From an uncultured Vibrio sp. (GTDB lineage: Bacteria > Pseudomonadota > Gammaproteobacteria > Enterobacterales > Vibrionaceae), in assembly GCF_947488985.1 (NCBI RefSeq), contig NZ_CANLBV010000021.1, positions 1 through 60,216 on the forward strand: a stretch of DNA of 60,216 bases, given 5' to 3'. The notes beneath the pieces are model-generated. The model worked only from the letters and a program-made list of their open reading frames with translations, did no database searches and had not been told where the DNA came from. The stretch's first letter is position 1, and every line of letters begins with the position of its first letter. The position numbers were made by a program, and so were the translations under genes. This document shows, piece by piece, positions 54,433 through 60,216 of this stretch.

Positions 54433-55853
54433 ATAATCTGAAATTGCGGTTATTAGTCATCATCAATGCGATGTGGCGCCAACGCTACGTTATCGTTCTG
54501 CCAATGCTTATTTTGCCCTTTGTAGGCTTTGGTGTGAGCAAGTTGGCTCCGACTAAATATGATGCGCATACTAGTATGTTGATTCAAGAAACGGCCAAGA
54601 TGAATCCCTTCTTGGAAGACATCGCCGTTTCGACCATGCTCAAAGACCGACTTAACGCATTGAGAACACTGCTTCACAGTCGACATGTGCTTTACTCGGT
54701 CGCTGATGAACTGCAATTAACCACGCCAGATATGCCTGAAATTCAGAAACAAGAGATCATTACTGACCTGTCTCAGCGTTTGTCGGTGACTCAGCTTGGA
54801 AAAGACTTTCTAAAAATAAGCTTAACCTCCAATACACCAACAGGAATGGAAGCAACGCTGCGCTCGGTGAGTGAACATTTCATTGAACAGTTGCTCGCGC
54901 CGGAACGTTCATCGATTGAAGACTCAAGTAACTTCTTAAAAATTCATATCGACAAACGGAGTGTGGAGCTTGAAGAAGCGGAAGAAGCTTTAGCCTTGTA
55001 CATGAACGAAAACGTGCAATCGACGCCAGAGGTACAAAGCCAAAGTTTGAATCGCTTAGCATCACTCAAACAAACACTGGCGGAAAAAGAGGCTGAATTG
55101 TCGGGTGTCGAAAAAAGCTTAGGGTCAATCGACCAACAACTTTCAAGAACCAACCCAGTGATAGGTAAATTAGAGGACCAGATCATCGACATTCGAAGCG
55201 ACCTTACCTTGCTACAAGCTAAATACACAGACAAACACAGTGCTGTACAAGCTAAAGTCCGAGAATTAGAAAGACTTGAAAATGAGCGAAAGAGTTTGCT
55301 CGACGTAACCCAGCCAACGATGAACAGCGACCAGCTTTGGGACATCGCAAGTAGCACGACACTGAACAAGCTTTCTGATACCCAACCTCTTTTGGTCACT
55401 CAACTACACAGCCTACAACTGGTTCGTGCTCGCTTTGAGTCTTTAACTGAAGAAACCAAAAGTCTTCGTACTATGATTTTCGAATTAGAACACAAGGCGA
55501 ATAACTTCGGCGAAAATGCAAAAGAGATGTACCGCCTTAAACGTCAAGTTGAAATCAAGCGTCAACTCTATGATGAATTGACAGAGCGTTATGAAATGGC
55601 TCAGCTAACGGGTTCGCTTGGTGTATTCGAACAAAACAAACGTGTGAAGATTATTGATTTGCCTTTCACACCGAGTATCAAATCTAACATGCCGACTTTT
55701 ATCTTTATTCTGGCTGGATTCATTGCAGGTATCGGATTGGGTGCTGGCTTAGCTGTGTTGTTCGAACTGTTTGACTCTTCAATCAAACGTAAAAGCGAAA
55801 TTGAAGATATTTTGGGTGTTCCTGTGATTACCGTTATTCCTAAAATGAGTTAA
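54429..55853 (+). CDS. sypO: SypO-like Wzz chain-length determinant
   Basis: This is a 474-residue inner-membrane protein. TM1 is near 21-40, with a long periplasmic coiled coil (about 160-370; EEAEEALALYMNE, LERLENERKSLLD). The Pro-rich segment IIDLPFTPSIKSNMP precedes TM2 near 425-448. There is a short cytoplasmic tail without Walker motifs, so SypD would be its ATPase-fold partner. ATG 54429 follows TTGGAGCTATT. Confidence 0.9.
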   Translation: MNNLKLRLLVIINAMWRQRYVIVLPMLILPFVGFGVSKLAPTKYDAHTSMLIQETAKMNPFLEDIAVSTMLKDRLNALRTLLHSRHVLYSVADELQLTTPDMPEIQKQEIITDLSQRLSVTQLGKDFLKISLTSNTPTGMEATLRSVSEHFIEQLLAPERSSIEDSSNFLKIHIDKRSVELEEAEEALALYMNENVQSTPEVQSQSLNRLASLKQTLAEKEAELSGVEKSLGSIDQQLSRTNPVIGKLEDQIIDIRSDLTLLQAKYTDKHSAVQAKVRELERLENERKSLLDVTQPTMNSDQLWDIASSTTLNKLSDTQPLLVTQLHSLQLVRARFESLTEETKSLRTMIFELEHKANNFGENAKEMYRLKRQVEIKRQLYDELTERYEMAQLTGSLGVFEQNKRVKIIDLPFTPSIKSNMPTFIFILAGFIAGIGLGAGLAVLFELFDSSIKRKSEIEDILGVPVITVIPKMS

Positions 55854-55899
55854 TTAACTCTAGAAAATCTAAGCTTAACTTAGGTTTATTTCCTATCAG

Positions 55900-55926
55900 A
55901 AAACGCCAACACTAGCTTGGCGTTTT
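55900..55926 (+). terminator. terminator after sypO
   Basis: AAAACGCCAA / TTGGCGTTTT stem with seven-base loop, followed by GCTTTTAT. It separates sypMNO from sypPQR. Confidence 0.85.
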
Positions 55927-56014
55927 GCTTTTATACAGCCTTAAGTTTTAACGCTACTTTCGATTTACCCAAGCCCTATGATTCAAACTGCCATTCAATC
56001 GCATTTTGTTTTGA

Positions 56015-56029
56015 TTCCCATTTTGAGAA
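56015..56029 (-). promoter_or_regulatory. SypG-type enhancer upstream of sypP
   Basis: On the minus strand TTCTCAAAATGGGAA matches the TTCTCA-N3-TG core. It is about 60 bases upstream of the promoter. Confidence 0.75.
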
Positions 56030-56087
56030 ATGAAAACCGCCCTAGAACAAAATGCCGTAAGCAATTGAAAATTGGGTGTTATTTTGT

Positions 56088-56103
56088 TGGCATAACTCCT
56101 GCA
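56088..56103 (+). promoter_or_regulatory. sigma-54 promoter of sypP
   Basis: TGGCATAACTCCTGCA has exact GG-N10-GC spacing, about 90 bases before the sypP ATG. Confidence 0.88.
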
Positions 56104-56194
56104 ATCTCCTTGTGTAGTTAAACGTTTTAAAGAAGTTACTTAAAGAGAAACGTCAGAAAGGCGAAACAAGAATTATAAAGGCAGGGTCCGAATT

Positions 56195-57295
56195 ATGAAT
56201 ACGCATTTAACGAAGCATGGCAAAAAGATCATACACGTTGTTCAGCACCTTGCGCCGGGTGGACTAGAAACCCTAACTCTGGATTTGCTGCGCCTTGCCA
56301 AGCCAACAGACCAAGTATTGATTGTCAGTTTAGAAGGTACAAAACAAGAGTCGGTCAACAACTGGCCGAAACTAGAGCCATACAAAGAACAGATCGTCTT
56401 TTTGGATAAAGCACCAGGCGTACAATTCAACATCATTATTAAGCTAATTAAAGCCTTCAATGCGATTCGCCCTGATGTGGTTCATACCCACCATATTGGC
56501 CCACTGTTATACGCTGGTTATGCCGCTCGCGTAACAGGGGTTCCAACTCGAATCCATACCGAACATGACGCTTGGCATCTGAACAACAACAAACGTCGTC
56601 GATTACAAGCGCTTGCTTTAAAGGCTGCTCAACCAACGTTAGTTGCCGACGCAACACGTGTTTATAACCAACTACGCACCGCTTTTTCTTATGAGAACAT
56701 CATTACCATCAAAAATGGCGTTGATTGTGAGAAGTTTAAGCCAATGTCGAAAGAACAGGCAAGAGCAAGTCTAAACCTGCCGACAGACAAACACATCATC
56801 GGTTGTGCAGGCCGACTAGAACATGTCAAAGGCCAAGACCAACTTATTAAAGCACTGACTCTTTTACCTGAAAATATGGTTGTCGTATTGGCTGGCGGCG
56901 GTACCAAACGCAATCAACTCGAGCAACTTACTAGCCGCTTGAATCTGAGTGACCGAGTGTTCTTTCTAGGCCTAGTTGAAGACATGACCACGTTTTACGG
57001 AGCGTTGGATACCTTCTGCCTACCTTCACGCCACGAAGGACTACCGCTTTCTACACTCGAAGCACAAGCATGCAATATCCCAACCGTCGCAATGGACGTT
57101 GGCGCTGTCGATGAAACCTTGTGCCCAATCAGCGGAACACTCGTTAAAAAAGGCAGTATCACGGGATTAGCCAATGCCTTGTTAGAAAATCAAAATGAAC
57201 GTTTTTTATCACCTCGACACTACGTTCTTGAGAACTTCGACATCATCAAAATGGTCTCGTCTTACAACAACATCTCAGAAGGAGCTTACGCATGA
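56195..57295 (+). CDS. sypP: SypP-like GT4 glycosyltransferase
   Basis: This is a 366-residue GT-B enzyme. HVVQHLAPGGLETLTLDLL is at the N-terminus, HTHHIGPLLYAGYAARVTG in the acceptor domain, and SRHEGLPLSTLEAQACNIPTVAM (E-x7-E) in the donor site. It resembles exosortase-type or capsular GT4 enzymes. It ends in an ATGA overlap with sypQ. Confidence 0.9.
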   Translation: MNTHLTKHGKKIIHVVQHLAPGGLETLTLDLLRLAKPTDQVLIVSLEGTKQESVNNWPKLEPYKEQIVFLDKAPGVQFNIIIKLIKAFNAIRPDVVHTHHIGPLLYAGYAARVTGVPTRIHTEHDAWHLNNNKRRRLQALALKAAQPTLVADATRVYNQLRTAFSYENIITIKNGVDCEKFKPMSKEQARASLNLPTDKHIIGCAGRLEHVKGQDQLIKALTLLPENMVVVLAGGGTKRNQLEQLTSRLNLSDRVFFLGLVEDMTTFYGALDTFCLPSRHEGLPLSTLEAQACNIPTVAMDVGAVDETLCPISGTLVKKGSITGLANALLENQNERFLSPRHYVLENFDIIKMVSSYNNISEGAYA

Positions 57296-58479
57296 TTGAT
57301 TGGTTGCTTGCGGGACTGTGTTTATGGTCTGGCGCGTTGATTGTCTATCATCACGCAGCCTACCCTTTGTTACTGCGTTGGTATGCGAAAGGCCACCCTG
57401 CACGTCAAGTTGAAGAGAGCCATCGTTGTTACAAAGAGGAACAGCAAGATTGTACGTTACCGACTATCACCATTCTTGTTCCCGCCTTTAATGAGGAGCA
57501 ATGGATAGCAGACAAGATTCGTAATCTCGCTTCGTTAGATTACCCAAAGAAGAAGCTGGAAGTGATCATCGCTTGTGATGGCTGTACCGATAAAACCGTC
57601 GATATCGCTCAGATGACCATCCAAGAAGCAATGTGCAGTGATGTTTATTTTGAGATACATGACCATCAAGTAAACCGAGGTAAAGTCGCGGTTGTTAATG
57701 AAGAAGTGACACGTATAACCAGTGACATTACAGCGATGAGTGATGTATCTGCCCTTATTTCATTGGATGCCTTGCTTATTGCCGCCGCTCACTTTGAAAG
57801 TGACAAAGTTGGAGTGGTAAACGCAACGTACCAGCTTTGCCCAACAGGCAACGAAGGCGAAAACACCTACTGGCAGTACCAAACCGCCGTTAAAGAGTCT
57901 GAGGCTTCGTTAGGTTCTAGCTTGGGTTCTCATGGCGCTTTCTACTTGTTTAGAACACATCTGTTCGAACTGCTTCCATTCAACACTATTAATGATGATT
58001 TCATCTTACCGATGCAAATCGTTAAACAAGGTTACATCGCCGAATACGAAACCCAAATGGTGGCATTAGAACTAGAAGAATCGAACCTAGAAACGGACTT
58101 TAAAAGAAGACTTCGTATTTCAGCGGGCAACATGCAGCAAGCGATTCGATTATTTGGTTTGTTTAGCCCGAAGTTCAAAGGCATCGCGTTTGCGTTCTTC
58201 TCAGGAAAAGGGCTTCGCCTACTCACTCCCTATTTAATGATTGTGTGCTTAGTGTGCTCAATCTTACTTAGCAACTACTTGGTATTTGAAGCACTATTAT
58301 GGGCTCAAGTTGCTGTTTATACCATTGGCGTACTTGGCTGCATCTTGCCAAAGCGTCTAGTAAACAAACCTATTTCATTAATCACTTATTTGATAATTGG
58401 ACACTATGCCAACTTCATTGGTGGCATTCGTTACCTAATCGGACTAGAAAACTCACCTTGGACACGAGCGAATCATTAA
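57292..58479 (+). CDS. sypQ: SypQ-like membrane GT2 glycosyltransferase
   Basis: This is a 395-residue processive-type GT2. It has an N-terminal TM (about 4-22), the GT-A domain with ILVPAFNEEQWIADKI, ACDGCTDKT and DVSALISLDAL, the acceptor-loop-like NDDFILPMQIVKQGY, and RRLRISAGNMQQAIR (a variant of the Q/R-x-x-R-W region). Two to three TM segments end it. It is related to poly-GlcNAc and cellulose-type synthases. ATG follows AGAAGGAGCTTACGC. Confidence 0.88.
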   Translation: MIDWLLAGLCLWSGALIVYHHAAYPLLLRWYAKGHPARQVEESHRCYKEEQQDCTLPTITILVPAFNEEQWIADKIRNLASLDYPKKKLEVIIACDGCTDKTVDIAQMTIQEAMCSDVYFEIHDHQVNRGKVAVVNEEVTRITSDITAMSDVSALISLDALLIAAAHFESDKVGVVNATYQLCPTGNEGENTYWQYQTAVKESEASLGSSLGSHGAFYLFRTHLFELLPFNTINDDFILPMQIVKQGYIAEYETQMVALELEESNLETDFKRRLRISAGNMQQAIRLFGLFSPKFKGIAFAFFSGKGLRLLTPYLMIVCLVCSILLSNYLVFEALLWAQVAVYTIGVLGCILPKRLVNKPISLITYLIIGHYANFIGGIRYLIGLENSPWTRANH

Positions 58480-58488
58480 GGACTTATT

Positions 58489-59148
58489 ATGATGAACATT
58501 GAACAGCTATCTACTCAAAACCTATACCAATACAAAATCTCACGTGCTAAACGTACTTTTGATTTTGTAAGCTCACTGATTGCTTTGATTTTACTAGCGC
58601 CCGTATTTCCATTGATTGCGATGGCGATTGCACTCACTTCTCGTGGCCCTATTTTCTACCGTCAACTGCGTGTAGGTAAGTCGACACCGGAGAAAATGGA
58701 AATCTTTGAGATCATGAAGTTCCGCAGCATGTACGAAGATGCGGAAACTCGCTCTGGTGCAGTTTGGGCTACCGCGAATGACCCACGAATCACACCCGTT
58801 GGCCGCTTTTTGAGAAAGACTCGTCTTGATGAACTGCCACAGCTGATCAATGTATTGAAAGGTGAAATGTCTCTAATTGGCCCGCGCCCTGAACGCCCTA
58901 CTTTTTACACCAAACTAGAGAACGAAATTCCTTACTTTGCTGACCGTACATATGGCGTAATGCCTGGTATCACAGGGCTTGCACAAGTGAATCAAGGTTA
59001 CGACACCTGCATTGATGATGTACGTCGTAAAGTTGGCTTCGACCACAGTTATGCGTTAAGCCTATGCTCTGTTAAATCGTGGATTGCTGCTGATATGAGC
59101 ATCATCTCTAAAACAATCATCGTAATGGTCGACGGTCGAGGTCGTTAA
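58489..59148 (+). CDS. sypR: SypR-like undecaprenyl-phosphate sugar phosphotransferase
   Basis: This is a 219-residue bacterial sugar transferase (WcaJ/PglC-type catalytic domain). It starts polysaccharide repeat synthesis on the lipid carrier. It has one TM near 28-50, then MKFRSMYEDAE, RKTRLDELPQLINVL and GEMSLIGPRPERP. It is the last syp gene, ten bases after sypQ. Two ATG codons are adjacent at 58489 and 58492. Confidence 0.93.
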   Translation: MMNIEQLSTQNLYQYKISRAKRTFDFVSSLIALILLAPVFPLIAMAIALTSRGPIFYRQLRVGKSTPEKMEIFEIMKFRSMYEDAETRSGAVWATANDPRITPVGRFLRKTRLDELPQLINVLKGEMSLIGPRPERPTFYTKLENEIPYFADRTYGVMPGITGLAQVNQGYDTCIDDVRRKVGFDHSYALSLCSVKSWIAADMSIISKTIIVMVDGRGR

Positions 59149-59249
59149 ATCAGTGAGAATAGTTACTATTCGTTATATAGATAACCGACTATCGGCTCCT
59201 AAGGTAGAATGCGCGCAGTTTCTCCCTCACTTTTAATGGATTTGATACA

Positions 59250-59681
59250 ATGCCACAAACCTCTTGGCTTTTCTGGGCTTTACTTTCCGCTGTATTCGCC
59301 GCGATGACCGCTGTATTTACAAAACTCGGTGTGAATACGATTAACTCAGATTTTGCTACTTTCATCAGAACCTGCGTCATTCTGGTTCTCGTTACCGCTA
59401 TCGCGTTTGCAACGAAACAATTTCAGCCTATCAGCTCAATATCAGGGAAAGGACTGACATTTCTTGTGTTATCAGGGTTAGCAACTGGGGCATCTTGGTT
59501 ATGTTACTTCAGAGCGATGAATCTAGGTCAAGCTTCTCAGGTCGCACCAATCGACAAACTCAGCGTTGTGTTGGTCGCCATATTCAGTGTGATGCTACTT
59601 GGCGAGCAGCTCAGCACCACAAACTGGTTTGGTATTGTCCTTATCACCGTCGGCGTGATTCTGGTCGCTTGGCAAAACTAG
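59250..59681 (+). CDS. single-domain EamA-family transporter
   Basis: This is a 143-residue protein with five hydrophobic segments forming one EamA/DMT half. It includes AVFAAMTAVFTKLGV, GASWLCYFRAMNLGQASQVAPIDKLSVV and LLGEQL. Full DMT exporters have two such halves, but these short forms (about 140 residues) exist as independent proteins and probably dimerise. The substrate is unknown. It has no visible link to syp. Confidence 0.88.
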   Translation: MPQTSWLFWALLSAVFAAMTAVFTKLGVNTINSDFATFIRTCVILVLVTAIAFATKQFQPISSISGKGLTFLVLSGLATGASWLCYFRAMNLGQASQVAPIDKLSVVLVAIFSVMLLGEQLSTTNWFGIVLITVGVILVAWQN

Positions 59682-60143
59682 TCATCAAACAAACATCATC
59701 AGTGAAACACCACCAACCCTCTAAAACGATAAATCTACCGCTGTGTTAAGGCAACTTCCACACGGCTTGGATCTGTAACAAAGTTAACGTGTGGCGGTAA
59801 TACGAGAGCTTAACCAAGACAAAGATACTCATTCGAGACTTAGATACTGCAACGAGTGTGGAAATTGTAATAATGTGCAGTTTATACGCCTAGCCCAAAC
59901 GCACCACTTTGGATTGAACGCACCATTACGCTCACCAATTTGGTGCATCCAATCAACGACATACAGATTAGAAAATATTATTTACTATCAATTTTGATTA
60001 CAATATCAGCACATTTAACCATGGCACAGCTCTTGCTTTAGCACTACTGCTTTTGATGGTTTTCGGTTGTTACACTCTCTTTTGACAAGGACTTACGCAG
60101 TGAGTCAAAAACCATGAGTATTAAATATATTCAATGGAGTGAC
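59682..60143. other. gene-free region at the right end
   Basis: About 460 bases without a convincing gene. A hairpin CCACACG...CGTGTGG with a long loop occurs at 59758-59794. A 68-codon frame at 59791 lacks a ribosome site and recognisable domains and is not called. Confidence 0.4.
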
Positions 60144-60216
60144 TAGGGCGTGTTGATCTTTGCTGTACATTTCGCGTTCAACAATACATCGGTAGCCACA
60201 TCAACATGAATGCCAG
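60144..60216. mobile_element. edge of a TAGGGCGTGTTGA-ended element, cut by the window
   Basis: TAGGGCGTGTTGATCTTTG repeats the terminus of the 247-bp element at 13268. The interior (GCTGTACATTTCGCG...) differs from that element. It could be the end of a full insertion sequence whose transposase lies beyond the window. Confidence 0.5.

Noticed and set aside
59791..59997. 68-codon frame with two C-x-x-C pairs (CNECGNC)
   Set aside because: There is no ribosome site, no recognisable family and irregular composition. The cysteine pattern alone is not enough.

Overview
The window reads as a piece of a marine Vibrio chromosome. The evidence is the FdhA/FdhD formate dehydrogenase cluster, the NorM and NagK sequences, a full sigma-54 enhancer logic, and above all a syp-type exopolysaccharide locus. 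Several intergenic repeat families and small inactivated genes suggest a Splendidus-clade-like genome, but the species cannot be settled from the sequence alone. No rRNA, tRNA, CRISPR array or complete IS was seen.

Left third (1-27463): anaerobic/formate and molybdenum-tungsten metabolism. After a cobB sirtuin and a decayed amt ammonium-channel gene, a minus-strand operon encodes a membrane-bound periplasmic formate dehydrogenase: a multi-4Fe-4S protein, a TorD-like chaperone, a small Tat-signal protein, the cysteine-type FdhA, FdhB, FdhC and a small membrane protein. A separate DUF3305/DUF3306 pair lies upstream, and fdhD is divergent. After a chemoreceptor, the ABC-F protein YbiT, a small frameshifted gene and an MscS channel comes a two-component system (NtrC-type regulator plus histidine kinase). 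It is divergent from an operon for tungstate uptake (tupABC) and cofactor maturation (mobA, and a mobB-moeA fusion). The tup operon has a good sigma-54 promoter preceded by repeated upstream motifs, so the adjacent regulator is the obvious candidate activator. The operon products would supply Mo/W-bis-MGD cofactor to FdhA.

Middle (27464-39187): single genes or small units. These are a small conserved protein, NagK, the tRNA acp3U enzyme TapT, a fatty-acid-hydroxylase-type membrane enzyme, a second chemoreceptor divergent from an NlpC/P60 lipoprotein, a DUF3802-like protein, a fructosamine kinase, a CPXCG zinc-ribbon protein, riboflavin synthase divergent from norM, and a secreted ATP-dependent DNA ligase. 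Several copies of a roughly 160-175 bp repeat and of a TAGGGCGTGTTGA-ended element lie between them.

Right third (39329-59148): a symbiosis/biofilm polysaccharide (syp) locus, sypABCD - [glycine-betaine ABC transporter + stand-alone HPt] - sypGH - sypLMNOPQR. Relative to the Vibrio fischeri order it has no sypE/sypF and no sypI/J/K at this site. Five copies of a TTCTCA-N3-TG element match the known SypG enhancer core and lie before sypA (two), sypL, sypM and sypP. Three of these promoters have perfectly spaced -24/-12 (GG-N10-GC) elements and one (sypM) is degenerate. Together they form a readable regulatory circuit with missing regulators and a missing flippase. The window ends in an EamA-type transporter and the edge of a likely mobile element.
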